DNA from: Streptomyces odontomachi
GTDB lineage: Bacteria > Actinomycetota > Actinomycetes > Streptomycetales > Streptomycetaceae
Direction of reading: 5' to 3'
Assembly (NCBI RefSeq): GCF_024435355.1
Contig: NZ_JAMJWG010000029.1
Span: 50,835 to 114,834 of the forward strand
DNA: 64,000 nt
Positions 26,440 through 35,213 of the stretch are shown piece by piece. The position numbers were made by a program, and so were the translations under genes. How positions within the stretch are numbered: position 1 is the first letter of the stretch; each line of letters begins with the position of its first letter. The notes beneath the pieces are model-generated. The model saw only the letters and a program-made list of their open reading frames with translations, was not told where the DNA came from and searched no databases.

Positions 26440-27450
26440 ATGACCAGGCAGATCAGACACTCCCTCACCACCCTGCTCGCCGCCTCGATGGTGCTCGCCC
26501 TCGGCTGGACCGTCGACACCACGCCCGCGCACGCCGCGACGAATGACTTCCGCGGCGTCAACTGGGCCGACGAGCGCGACAACTTCGTCGACGGGGTCCT
26601 CGTGCTGGGCGGGCTCAGCACCTCGGACAGCTACGCCACCACCCAGACGAAGGCGGACAAGATCCTCAGCGGCTTCCAGAACAACCTGGGCGCCAACACC
26701 GTCCGCATGCCCGTGAACTACGCGACCGTCTCCGGCTCGTACTGGAACTCCTACACCGGAGCGATCGACAAGGCCACCAGCAAGGGAATGAAGGTCATCC
26801 TGAGCTACTGGGAGGGCGACAGCTCCCGGGACGGCAAGGTGGACAACACCTCGCAGTACTGGTCGATGTGGCAGACCATCGTCAACAAGTACAGCGGCAA
26901 CGGCAACGTCTACTTCGAGCCGTTCAACGAGCCGCACGGCTACAGCGACAGCGACTGGAAGAACCTGGCGGCGCAGTGGCTCGGCAACTACTCGGGCGTG
27001 CCGCGCGGCCGGGTCATCATCAGCGGTGCCGGCTACAACCAGCGGCTGACCACCATCGGCAGCGACAGCAGGTTCGACGGCTGCCTGATCTCGCGCCACA
27101 CCTACCAGTTCTTCAACAACAGCCTGCACACCAAGCAGGCCTGGAAGGACGACCTGGGCAACAGCATCGGCAGCTACGCGAGCCGGGTCATCGTCACCGA
27201 ATGGGGCGCGCCGATGACCGACGGCAGGAACTACGACGTGGACGCCGACAACCAGGACGACTTCGTGGCGTTCATCCGCGGTGTGTCGTCCGAATCGCGG
27301 GCGCTCGGCCTCGGCACGGTCTACTGGCCGGGCGTGCGCCCCAATGACACCTACCGGATCCAGACCATCAACGGCAGCGGGACCGACATCTCGCTCACCA
27401 CGACGAACTCCACCGGACGGGACCAGTTGAGGTTCTCCTGGGGGATCTGA
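26440..27450 (+). CDS. secreted GH5 cellulase-type glycoside hydrolase
   Basis: ATG 26440 follows GGAAGGTGAAAAGG. The signal (LTTLLAASMVLALGW ending TPAHAA) is followed by a single catalytic domain; no cellulose-binding module is present. YFEPFNEPHG holds the acid/base glutamate and VIVTEWGAPM the nucleophile glutamate, the GH5 pair. The domain opens FRGVNWADERDNFV and includes RMPVNYATV. The 336-residue size is that of a bare endoglucanase or mannanase. It is followed by a strong terminator and then a LacI-family regulator gene, the usual arrangement for sugar-induced hydrolases. Confidence 0.9.
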   Translation: MTRQIRHSLTTLLAASMVLALGWTVDTTPAHAATNDFRGVNWADERDNFVDGVLVLGGLSTSDSYATTQTKADKILSGFQNNLGANTVRMPVNYATVSGSYWNSYTGAIDKATSKGMKVILSYWEGDSSRDGKVDNTSQYWSMWQTIVNKYSGNGNVYFEPFNEPHGYSDSDWKNLAAQWLGNYSGVPRGRVIISGAGYNQRLTTIGSDSRFDGCLISRHTYQFFNNSLHTKQAWKDDLGNSIGSYASRVIVTEWGAPMTDGRNYDVDADNQDDFVAFIRGVSSESRALGLGTVYWPGVRPNDTYRIQTINGSGTDISLTTTNSTGRDQLRFSWGI

Positions 27451-27479
27451 CCTGCTCGGGCGGGCGTTCCCCGTCGCCC

Positions 27480-27512
27480 CGGGCCCGTCGCGCGCCGTGC
27501 GTGACGGGCCCG
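27480..27512 (+). terminator. 10-bp stem-loop after the cellulase gene
   Basis: Arms cgggcccgtc (27480-27489) and gacgggcccg (27503-27512) are perfect complements. Their position argues that the LacI gene begins downstream of it rather than at the upstream frame opening. Confidence 0.75.
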
Positions 27513-27625
27513 CACGCGGGACGTGGGGGACCGGCCCGACGGTCGCCGGCGGAAGCCGCACATGTCAGACTTCCGGTGGCCGGGTGACCCGGTCGACACC
27601 TGCGGCTGTGAGGTACCCGACCGAA

Positions 27626-28726
27626 GTGGACGACATCGCTGCCACGGAGCACCCCGACGGCACGGCCGGACCGCACGGGCAGGCCGGTACGGACGCCTCC
27701 CCCGTCCCCCGTGCCCGGCAGGCCCGCAGGGCGTCCATGACGGACGTCGCCCGGCTGGCCGGGGTCTCCGCCCAGACCGTCTCGCGGGTGTCCAACGGCT
27801 TCCCAGGAGTGCTGGAGTCGACCCGGCAGCAGGTGCTGGCGGCGATGAAGGAGCTGGGCTACCGGCCCAACAGCGCGGCCCGGGCGCTGAAGCGCGGCGA
27901 GTTCCGCACCCTCGGCGTGATCCTCTTCAACATGTCCACGACAGGCAACATGCGCACGCTGGAAGCGATCGCCCTGTCGGCGGCGCGGGAGGGGTACGCC
28001 ACCACGCTGCTGCCGGTGACCGTGCCCACCCGTGACGAGGTGCGCGGCGCCTTCACCCGGCTCGGCGAACTCGCGGTGGACGGCATCGTGATCGTCATGG
28101 AGGTGCACCTGCTGGACTCCGCCACGGTGACGTTGCCACCGCATGCGCAGGTGGTCGTCGTCGACTCCAACGCCGGTGACCGGTACTGCGTCGTCGACAC
28201 CGATCAGGTCGGCGGTGCCAGGGCGGCCGTGGACCACCTGCTCGGGCTGGGGCACCACACGGTGTGGCATGTGGCGGGGCCGGAGGACTCCTTCTCGGCC
28301 GAGGGGCGGGTGAGCAGTTGGCGCACCGCGCTGGCCGAAGCGGGGCGGCCGGTGCCGCGGCTGCTGCGGGGGGACTGGTCGGCGGAGTCCGGCTACCATG
28401 CGGGGCTGCGGATCGCTTGCGATCCGCAGTGTACGGCCGTTTTCGCCGCCAACGACCAGATGGCGCTCGGGGTGCTGCGCGCGCTGCACGAGTGCGGTCG
28501 TCGTGTGCCGCAGGACGTGAGCGTTGTCGGGTTCGACGACATTCCCGAGGCGGCGTCCTTTGCGCCGCCGCTGACCACCGTGCGTCAGGACTTCACGGAG
28601 GTGGGGCGGCGGTGCGTGGAGAGTGTGTTGCGGCAGATTCGTAACGGGGTGGCGGAGCGGGGGACGTCGTTGGTGGCGCCGCGGTTGGTGGTGCGGGCCA
28701 GTACCGCCGCACCACCGGGTGGTTAG
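27626..28726 (+). CDS. LacI family transcriptional regulator
   Basis: GTG 27626 is chosen because a terminator overlaps the frame further upstream, though the ribosome site (GAGG, 12 bases away) is poor. Residues 38-60 hold the helix-turn-helix SMTDVARLAGVSAQTVSRVS and the hinge NSAARALKRGE. The periplasmic-binding-like sensor follows (LGVILFNMSTTGN to FAANDQMALGVLRAL and VGFDDIPEAASF). The effector is probably a sugar. Its neighbour upstream is the GH5 gene, whose regulatory region carries a LacI-like operator, so it may repress that gene. Confidence 0.88.
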   Translation: MDDIAATEHPDGTAGPHGQAGTDASPVPRARQARRASMTDVARLAGVSAQTVSRVSNGFPGVLESTRQQVLAAMKELGYRPNSAARALKRGEFRTLGVILFNMSTTGNMRTLEAIALSAAREGYATTLLPVTVPTRDEVRGAFTRLGELAVDGIVIVMEVHLLDSATVTLPPHAQVVVVDSNAGDRYCVVDTDQVGGARAAVDHLLGLGHHTVWHVAGPEDSFSAEGRVSSWRTALAEAGRPVPRLLRGDWSAESGYHAGLRIACDPQCTAVFAANDQMALGVLRALHECGRRVPQDVSVVGFDDIPEAASFAPPLTTVRQDFTEVGRRCVESVLRQIRNGVAERGTSLVAPRLVVRASTAAPPGG

Positions 28727-28929
28727 GTCGGTCGTCCGGGGGGCCCGGTGCCGTTGCACGTGACCGTGCGTCGTGGTCTGTGCCCACCCGTTCCGCCCTG
28801 CGGAACGACTGCCCACAGAGGGGTTGGGTTGGGGTGCCCCCGTCCGCAGAGGGTAGGGGGCGGTGCGGTGTCCCCTTGTCCCGGGGTGCCGAAGGGCCGC
28901 GTTCGGTGGGGTGGGTGGGTCGGTGTCGC

Positions 28930-29248
28930 GGGGGTATGTACGTGCTCGGCCGGCGCGATTGCCCTGGACCGTCAGTTCACCGGCACCCAGCGGCGGTCCT
29001 GCGCGCGCACATACCCCCACGACACCTCCCGTCTCACTCGCGGCTTTCCCCCGGCGGCCCTTCTTTTCCTTCCTCCACCCCTTTCGGGGTGTCGCCCCCC
29101 TACGGGCATGGGGCAAGGCCCCACCGGGGTGCGGGTCGCGTACGAGACGGGAGGGGGTGTGGGGGATGTGCGCGCGCAGGACCGCCGCCGAGTGCCGGTG
29201 AACTAACGGTCCACGATCATCGCGCCGGCCGAGCACGTACATCCCCCA
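28930..29248. repeat. large imperfect inverted repeat in a 693-bp gap
   Basis: The gap 28727-29419 has no gene. Arm 28930-29035 and arm 29144-29248 are near-perfect inverted complements, sharing gggg-atgtacgtgctcgg and ctcggccggcgcgat blocks. Each arm is itself bounded by ggggg-atgt and acat-ccccc, like a small element with its own terminal repeats. About 108 bp (29036-29143) separate the arms. The left flank carries a common Streptomyces-type block (tgcccacccgttccgccctg, near 28782). Confidence 0.85.
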
Positions 29249-29396
29249 CGCCCCCGACCCACAACGAAACAGAAGGCGACCCCAGCCACAGACGAACCCG
29301 CACTCGCCACACAACACCAGCGCACCGGCACACGCCGCGCACATCAAAGCCCGTCCGGCGATTGAGGACGAGGCCGTCAAGGCCGAAAAGGGGGGC

Positions 29397-29415
29397 CTGG
29401 GGGCAAAGCCCCCAG
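29397..29415 (-). terminator. stem-loop terminator of add
   Basis: ctgggggc-aaa-gcccccag is a perfect 8-bp stem with a 3-nt loop, placed just past the add stop. On the minus strand it is followed by a C-run and TTTT. It belongs to an intergenic repeat (gcccgtccggcgattgagga) very common downstream of Streptomyces genes. Confidence 0.8.
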
Positions 29416-29419
29416 ATCA

Positions 29420-30583
29420 TCAGTCCGTCGTGGTCTCGCGGAACAGCCACGCCGACTTCAGCTCCGCATACCCCGGCTTGATCACATCGTTGATCATCGA
29501 CAGCCGCTCGTCGAACGGGATGAACGCCGACTTCATGGCGTTGACCGTGAACCACTGCATGTCATCCAGGGTGTACCCAAACGTGTCGACGAGGTGCTCG
29601 AACTCCCGGCTCTGGCTGACGCCACTCATCAGACGGTTGTCCGTGTTGACGGTGACCCGGAAGTGCAGCCTGCGCAGCAGCCCGATCGGATGATCGGCAT
29701 ACGAGGACGCCGCACCGGTCTGGAGGTTCGACGTGGGGCACATCTCCAGCGGGATGCGCTTGTCGCGGACGTACGAGGCGAGCCGCCCGAGCACCACCCG
29801 GCCGTCGTCCGCGACCTCGATGTCGTCGATGATCCGCACACCGTGGCCGAGCCGGTCGGCGCCGCACCACTGGAGCGCCTGCCAGATGGACGGCAGTCCG
29901 AACGCCTCACCGGCATGGATGGTGAAGTGGTTGTTCTCGCGCTTGAGGTACTCGAACGCGTCCAGGTGCCGGGTGGGCGGGTACCCCGCCTCCGCACCCG
30001 CGATGTCGAAGCCGACGACCCCCAGGTCACGGTGGAGGTTGGCGAGTTCCGCGATCTCCAGGGCCCGGGCGGCGTGCCGCATCGCCGTGAGCAGGGCGCC
30101 CACCCGGATCCGGTGACCGCGCTCGCGAGCGCGCCGCTCGCCCTCGCGGAAACCCTCGTTCACGGCCGTGACCACCTCGGGCAGGGTCAGGCCGGCTTCC
30201 AGGTGCTGTTCGGGCGCGTAGCGGACCTCCGCGTAGACGACGCCGTCCTCGGCCAGGTCCTCCGCACACTCGGCGGCGACCCGGGTCAGCGCCTCTTTGG
30301 TCTGCATCACGCCGACGGTGTGCGAGAACGTCTCCAGGTAGCGCTCGAGGGAGCCGGAGTCGGCGGCTGCCCGGAACCAGTGGCCGAGGCTGCCGGCGTC
30401 GGTCTCGGGAAGTCTGTCGTAGCCGCTCTCGCGGGCCAGGTCCACGACCGTCTCAGGACGCAGTCCACCGTCGAGGTGGTCGTGCAGCAGCACCTTGGGG
30501 GCACGGCGGATCTGCTCGGCTGTGGGGATCTCCAGGCTCCTGGCGGGGGTTCCCAGGGGGTTCGCAGTGGGCTTGCTCATCAT
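29420..30583 (-). CDS. add: adenosine deaminase
   Basis: This 387-residue enzyme converts adenosine or deoxyadenosine to inosine or deoxyinosine plus ammonia in the cytoplasm. All active-site motifs are present: LLHDHLDGGLRPE (zinc His pair), FTIHAGEAFG (zinc His and catalytic Glu), DRLGHGVRI and VTVNTDNRLMSG (zinc Asp). Two ATGs open the gene. The promoter region shows TTGTGT, 16 bases, TAGGGT, with the palindrome CTACGCGCGTAG inside the spacer. The nucleoside importer lies some 9 kb away, with cdd and deoA, and shares that element. Confidence 0.95.
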   Translation of the reverse strand: MMSKPTANPLGTPARSLEIPTAEQIRRAPKVLLHDHLDGGLRPETVVDLARESGYDRLPETDAGSLGHWFRAAADSGSLERYLETFSHTVGVMQTKEALTRVAAECAEDLAEDGVVYAEVRYAPEQHLEAGLTLPEVVTAVNEGFREGERRARERGHRIRVGALLTAMRHAARALEIAELANLHRDLGVVGFDIAGAEAGYPPTRHLDAFEYLKRENNHFTIHAGEAFGLPSIWQALQWCGADRLGHGVRIIDDIEVADDGRVVLGRLASYVRDKRIPLEMCPTSNLQTGAASSYADHPIGLLRRLHFRVTVNTDNRLMSGVSQSREFEHLVDTFGYTLDDMQWFTVNAMKSAFIPFDERLSMINDVIKPGYAELKSAWLFRETTTD

Positions 30584-30599
30584 CTCCGTACCCTAACGC

Positions 30600-30612
30600 C
30601 TACGCGCGTAGA
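30600..30612 (-). promoter_or_regulatory. CTACGCGCGTAG palindrome in the add promoter (copy 3)
   Basis: This is the only copy of the TCTACGCGCGT element with a perfect 12-bp palindrome. It sits between the likely -35 TTGTGT and -10 TAGGGT of add, a classic repressor position. Confidence 0.55.
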
Positions 30613-30806
30613 CACAACTCTTTCGCAGCCTCCCGGCCCGGCGCCGCCGTCACGTACCACCGGACGGCCGCCGGAGCGCGCCGTCCGACGGCCGGGGCAA
30701 CCAACCGACCGGCGGCGGTGGTCACATGGCGGACCGGCAACAGTGATACGTAACAGTGATCCCCTGGACAGCTCGCGTACGCGTGTGCTTCTGACACTGT
30801 TCTGTC

Positions 30807-31571
30807 ATGGCACAGCAAGCGACGCCGGTGCGCACGGCCAGGCTGGGGAGGGCGATCGGCTCCGAGCCGACGGCGGTGGGCGGCGTGGTGCTGCTGCTGC
30901 CGCGCGGCGCCGAGGTCTCCGCCCGCCGGCCCGCACCGCTGCCCTCGGCCTCCCTGCACACGTTAGGACGCACGCTGGCCCGTGCCGGACGCTCGGAGGG
31001 CCTGGTGGCGCACGTCGTGCGGTACCGCTACCGCGGCTGGAACGGCGCGCAGGCCCAGCTCGCGCGGGACGCGGCGTGGGCCGCCGACGAGGCCGTACGC
31101 CGTTACGGTGATGTGCCGTTGTGCCTGGCCGGGACCGACATGGGTGGCCGGGCCGCTCTGCACGCGGGCGGCCATCCGGCCGTGACCACGGTGGTGGCGC
31201 TCGCGCCGTGGCTGCCCGAGGACGATGTGGCGGCGCCTCCCGAACCGGTCAAGCAGCTCCAGGGCCGGCGGGTGTTGATCGTGCACGGCACGAATGACGA
31301 ACGGACGGATCCGGAGCTGTCCTTCCGGCTGGCCGCCCGGGTGAAGAAGGCCAACCGCGACGCGTGCCGCTTCGAAGTGCACACGGACGGGCACGGGTTG
31401 CGCCAGTACCGTTCCGAAGTCCTGGCGCTGACTGCGGACTTCGTCATGGGATCGCTGTTCGGTCACCCCTGCTCCCGCCCCGTCGAGGACGCCCTCGCCG
31501 CTCCCCCGCCGCTGGGCCTGCGGATGCCGTTGGCATCGGGGTTCGCGGGGGCGCGGGCACCGGGGGTGTAG
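30807..31571 (+). CDS. alpha/beta hydrolase with Asp at the nucleophile elbow
   Basis: The 254-residue product has a compact alpha/beta hydrolase fold: VVLLLPRGAEVSARR, the elbow LCLAGTDMGGRAALHAGG, VVALAPWLPED, LIVHGTNDERTDP (acid) and HTDGHGLRQYRSEVLAL (His). The elbow reads GTDMG where esterases have GxSxG. Asp nucleophiles are known in epoxide hydrolases and haloalkane dehalogenases (GHDWG). A direct repeat aacagtgat (30739 and 30752) lies in its promoter region. It is divergent from add; the substrate is unknown. Confidence 0.8.
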   Translation: MAQQATPVRTARLGRAIGSEPTAVGGVVLLLPRGAEVSARRPAPLPSASLHTLGRTLARAGRSEGLVAHVVRYRYRGWNGAQAQLARDAAWAADEAVRRYGDVPLCLAGTDMGGRAALHAGGHPAVTTVVALAPWLPEDDVAAPPEPVKQLQGRRVLIVHGTNDERTDPELSFRLAARVKKANRDACRFEVHTDGHGLRQYRSEVLALTADFVMGSLFGHPCSRPVEDALAAPPPLGLRMPLASGFAGARAPGV

Positions 31572-31589
31572 CACGCCGGCGCACCGGGG

Positions 31590-32543
31590 TCAGTGCGGGA
31601 GCAGCTTGTCCCTGCGGGAGAGCAGGAACTTCTTGAAGGCGGCGACCGGGGGCGCGTCCTGCCGGCCGTCCAGCCAGGCGACCCCGATCTCGCGGACCGC
31701 GCGCGGTGCCGTGACGGTCAGCTCCACGACGCCCGGCCGGGGCACCGCGGGCGGCGGCAGCAGGGCGACGCCGAGCCCGGCGGCGACCAGGCCGCGCAGC
31801 GTCTCCGTCTCCTCGCCCTCGAAGGCGATCCGCGGCCGGAAGCCCGCTTCGCGGCACAGGTCATCCGTGATGCGCCGCATGCCGTAGCCCGACTCCAGCG
31901 TCACGAAGGCCTCCTCCGCCGCCTCGGCGAGCCGGACGCGCCGGCGGTCGGCGAGCCGGTGGTCGTCGGGGACGACGAGCCGTAGCCGCTGCTCGTCGAG
32001 CCGGCGGGCGACAAGACCTGGCTCGTCGGGCACCGGCGAGGTGAGGCAGAGGTCCAGCTCACCGGCGCGCAACCGCTCCAACATGGCCTCGCCGTAGTTC
32101 TGCACCAGGCTGAAGCGGATGCCGGGGTGGTCGGCGCGGAAGGCGCGGATCAGGCCGGGTACGGTCTCGGAGCCCATGGTGTGCAGGAAGCCGAAGGCGA
32201 CCTTCCCGGAGGCGGGGTGGGCGTCGGCGCGCACCGCTTCGGCGGCCCGTTCCACCTCGCCGAGCGCCCGCTCGACCGAGGTCAGGAAGGTACGGCCGGC
32301 GGGGGTGAGCGAGAGGGTGCGGCCACGGCGTACGAACAGGTCGACGCCGAGGTCCCGTTCGAGTCGTACGAGGGCGCGCGAGAGGGTCGACTGCGGCACG
32401 CCCATCTCCAGCGCGGCCCGGGTGACGTGCTCCCTTCGGGCGACGCCCGCGAACTGGGCCAGCCGCGGCGCCAGAAGCGTGACAATGTCATCTGTGTCAC
32501 CGGCAGGTGACATCCACGACGCTGACCTGCGATCATGCACCAT
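31590..32543 (-). CDS. LysR family transcriptional regulator
   Basis: ATG 32543 lies exactly 7 bases after GATAAT (32556-32551), suggesting a leaderless message; a second ATG at 32513 is possible. The 317-residue product has the LysR helix-turn-helix (LAPRLAQFAGVARREHVTRAALEMGVPQSTLSRALVRLE, in two parts) and then a substrate-binding domain starting KVAFGFLHTMGSETVPGL. It is divergent from the MFS gene at 32606 with only 62 bp between them, so it probably controls that exporter. Confidence 0.9.
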   Translation of the reverse strand: MVHDRRSASWMSPAGDTDDIVTLLAPRLAQFAGVARREHVTRAALEMGVPQSTLSRALVRLERDLGVDLFVRRGRTLSLTPAGRTFLTSVERALGEVERAAEAVRADAHPASGKVAFGFLHTMGSETVPGLIRAFRADHPGIRFSLVQNYGEAMLERLRAGELDLCLTSPVPDEPGLVARRLDEQRLRLVVPDDHRLADRRRVRLAEAAEEAFVTLESGYGMRRITDDLCREAGFRPRIAFEGEETETLRGLVAAGLGVALLPPPAVPRPGVVELTVTAPRAVREIGVAWLDGRQDAPPVAAFKKFLLSRRDKLLPH

Positions 32544-32550
32544 GGGATCG

Positions 32551-32599
32551 ATTATCTCAATTCCATGCATTGGACGCATCAGCGCCGCGGCCATACGTT
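32551..32599. promoter_or_regulatory. divergent -10 elements of the LysR/MFS pair
   Basis: GATAAT on the minus strand (32556-32551) is 7 bases from the LysR ATG; TACGTT on the plus strand (32594-32599) is 6 bases from the MFS ATG. Neither gene has a ribosome site. The AT-rich attatctcaattccatgcat between them is the likely LysR binding site. Confidence 0.55.
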
Positions 32600-32605
32600 C
32601 GAAGC

Positions 32606-33973
32606 ATGCCTGCTGTCGATCGTGAGAATGACGTCCCTGCTCCTCCTTCTGATCCCGCCCGGGCCACCGAGCCCGCTACCACCTCCGACGGCGACGACGA
32701 CGGCCGGCTCACCCCGGGAGGCCCTGGCTACCGCCGGATGAGCCTGGCGCTGTTCCTGGCCGGGATCGCGACCTTCGCACTTCTCTACTCCACGCAGGCA
32801 CTGCTGCCGCTGGTCTCCACGGACTACGGCTCCACGGAGGCGACGGCGAGTTGGACGGTGTCGGCGGCGACCGGCGCGCTGGCACTGTGCGTGCTGCCGC
32901 TGAGCGCGCTGTCCGAGCGGTTCGGCCGGCGCGCGACGATGACGGGGTCGCTGGCCGTCGCGGTGACGATCGGCCTGCTGGTGCCCTTCGCGCCCTCGAT
33001 CGGCGCACTGATCGCCCTGCGTGCGGTGCAGGGTGCGGCGCTCGCCGGGCTCCCGGCGTCCGCGATGGCGTACCTGGCCGAGGAGGTCAGGGCCAAGGCG
33101 CTGGTGGCCGCGGTCGGACTGTTCGTCGCGGGCAACAGCATCGGCGGCATGAGCGGCCGCATCGTCTCCGGCTGGATCGCGCAGGCGTGCGGCTGGCGGG
33201 TGGCGATCGGCGTGATCGGCGTGATCGCGGTGGTGTGCGCGGTGCTCTTCCGCGTCCTGCTGCCGGCGCCCCGGCACGCGAGCGCGGCTCCCGGTGCGCG
33301 GGACGCGACGGACACCCGGGCGCTCGTCCGCGCCGTGCGCGACCATCTCGCGAACCCGCTGCTGCGCCGCCTCTACGCGATCGGCGCCCTGTTCATGACG
33401 GTCTTCGGCGCCTCGTACACGGTCATCGGCTACCGCCTGACCGACGCCCCGTACTCGCTGCCGCAGGGCCTCGTCGGCTCGATCTTCCTGGTCTACCTCG
33501 TCGGCACGGTCTCGTCCGCGACGGTGGGCCGGCTGGTGGGCCGGCTCGGCCGGCGCGGGGCGCTGTACCTGGCGGCCGGTACGACCGCGAGCGGTCTGCT
33601 GCTGTCGCTGGCCGGCCCGCTGGTGCTCGTCCTGCTGGGCCTGGTGCTGATCACGGCGGGCTTCTTCGCCGGCCACACGGCCGCCTCGTCCGCCGTCAGC
33701 CACACGGCCACGCACGGTCGCGCCCAGGCCTCCGCGCTCTACCAGTCCGGGTACTACCTCGGCTCCAGCATCGGCAGCACGCTCGGCGCGATCGCCTTCC
33801 GTGCGGCCGGCTGGGGCGGCACGGTGGCGCTGGGACTGCTGGCCCTGTGCGGAGTCATCGTGGTCACCCTGTACGGCACCCGGGCGGCGGTCCGGGCCAC
33901 CGGCGCCACACGGGCCGCGAACGCCGGGACCAACGCAGCGGGCACCCGTTCGCCCAGCACCGCCCACAGCTGA
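32606..33973 (+). CDS. MFS transporter (YnfM-like efflux family)
   Basis: The 455-residue protein has twelve predicted membrane helices after a 45-residue polar N-terminus. The loop motif LSERFGRRATM matches the MFS GxxxDRxGRR signature and a second copy, VGRLGRRGALY, occurs after helix 8. VGLFVAGNSIGGMSGRIVSG fits the drug:proton antiporter-1/2 group, and the family with a neighbouring LysR regulator resembles YnfM-type exporters. It exports an unknown small molecule using the proton gradient. The divergent LysR gene is its likely regulator. Confidence 0.88.
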   Translation: MPAVDRENDVPAPPSDPARATEPATTSDGDDDGRLTPGGPGYRRMSLALFLAGIATFALLYSTQALLPLVSTDYGSTEATASWTVSAATGALALCVLPLSALSERFGRRATMTGSLAVAVTIGLLVPFAPSIGALIALRAVQGAALAGLPASAMAYLAEEVRAKALVAAVGLFVAGNSIGGMSGRIVSGWIAQACGWRVAIGVIGVIAVVCAVLFRVLLPAPRHASAAPGARDATDTRALVRAVRDHLANPLLRRLYAIGALFMTVFGASYTVIGYRLTDAPYSLPQGLVGSIFLVYLVGTVSSATVGRLVGRLGRRGALYLAAGTTASGLLLSLAGPLVLVLLGLVLITAGFFAGHTAASSAVSHTATHGRAQASALYQSGYYLGSSIGSTLGAIAFRAAGWGGTVALGLLALCGVIVVTLYGTRAAVRATGATRAANAGTNAAGTRSPSTAHS

Positions 33974-34202
33974 TCGACCGCCCCCACCTGATCGGGCAGG
34001 GGGCTCCACCCGCCCGGGGCGTCGCGGCACCGGCGAAGGCGCCGCGACCAGGGGGAACGTGCCAGGTGGGAGCCGTTGTCAGTGGGCTGCTGTAGCTTCC
34101 GAGGTATCGGAGCTGACGGAGTCGTGCGAAGTCCCGCACCGGCACCCCAGCTGTCTCACACGAACAGGCCGCAGGCTGGGCAGCCGCAGGCCGGGTTGGG
34201 CG

Positions 34203-35213
34203 ATGAGCGACATGACGGCGACGACGGACACGGACCGGGACCAGGCAGCCAGGCACCTGGAGCAGTACCGCACCGAGCTCACGGGCTACTGCTACCGCAT
34301 GCTCGGCTCGTCCTTCGAGGCGGAGGACGCCGTGCAGGACACCATGGTGCGAGCCTGGCGGGGCTACGACCGCTTCGAGGGCCGCTCGTCCCTGCGCTCC
34401 TGGCTCTACCGCATCGCCACCAACGTCTGCCTGGACCTGCTGAACGCAGGCAATCGCCGCGCCCGCCCCATGGACCTCACCGAGCCCCAGGCGGCCGCGT
34501 CGGCGGTCCTGACGGAGCGCCCCGAGCCGACCTGGCTGGAGCCGGTGCCGGACGGCCGGGTACTGCCCGGCTCGGCCGACCCGGCCCAGGCCGCGGTGGC
34601 CCGCGAGTCGGTGCGCCTGGCGTTCGTGGCGGCCCTCCAGCACCTGCCGGCGAAGCAGCGCTCGGTGCTGATCCTGCGGGAGGTGCTGGCCTGGCGGGCC
34701 AGCGAGGTGGCGGAGCTGCTGGACACCTCCGTCGCCTCGGTGAACAGCGCGTTGCAACGCGCCCGTGCCACCCTCGCCGCGGCCCGCGCCCAGGACACCG
34801 ACACCCTCCAGCCGATGGACGAGGAGCAGCGCAAGCTCCTGGACCGCTACGTACAGGCCTTCGAGGGCTATGACATGGAGCAGCTCACCGCCCTGCTCCA
34901 CGAGGACGCGGTGCTCTCCATGCCGCCGTACGACCTGTGGCTGCGCGGCCCCCGCGAGATAGCGAACTGGATGCTCGGCAAGGGCTGTGGCTGCCGCGGC
35001 TCCCGCCTGCTCCCCACGGTGGCCAACGGCACGCCGGCGTTCGCCCAGTACCGCCCCAGCGAGTCCGGCACCGGGCATGACGCCTGGGCGCTCCAGGTCA
35101 TCGAGATATCAGCCGGCCGGATCACCGGGCTCACCTCCTTCCTGGACACCGCCCGGCTCTTCCCTGCCTTCGGCCTGCCGCTCCACCTCGAAGCTGAGGC
35201 CGGTCAGGAGTAG
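34203..35213 (+). CDS. ECF sigma factor, SigG/SigJ-like, with SnoaL-like C-terminal domain
   Basis: ATG 34203 is chosen because family members start close to LEQYRTELTGYCYRMLGS; no strong ribosome site is visible. The 336-residue protein has region 2 (FEAEDAVQDTMVRAWRGYDRFEGRSSLRSWLYRIATNVCLD in two parts), region 4 (LPAKQRSVLILREVLAWRASEVAELL) and a SnoaL/NTF2 tail of about 120 residues (LLDRYVQAFEGYDMEQLTALLHEDA). The tail presumably replaces an anti-sigma factor. Its last 105 bases overlap the convergent STAS gene. The target promoters are not evident. Confidence 0.88.
   Translation: MSDMTATTDTDRDQAARHLEQYRTELTGYCYRMLGSSFEAEDAVQDTMVRAWRGYDRFEGRSSLRSWLYRIATNVCLDLLNAGNRRARPMDLTEPQAAASAVLTERPEPTWLEPVPDGRVLPGSADPAQAAVARESVRLAFVAALQHLPAKQRSVLILREVLAWRASEVAELLDTSVASVNSALQRARATLAAARAQDTDTLQPMDEEQRKLLDRYVQAFEGYDMEQLTALLHEDAVLSMPPYDLWLRGPREIANWMLGKGCGCRGSRLLPTVANGTPAFAQYRPSESGTGHDAWALQVIEISAGRITGLTSFLDTARLFPAFGLPLHLEAEAGQE

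Noticed and set aside
26055..26621. Minus-strand frame of 188 codons opposite the cellulase leader
   Set aside because: Its codon-position bias is a mirror of GC-rich sequence and it overlaps the signal peptide of the cellulase on the other strand.
28770..29420. Possible CRISPR or toxin-antitoxin locus in the repeat-rich gap
   Set aside because: The repeats are inverted, not regularly spaced direct repeats, and no cas-like or small toxin gene is nearby.
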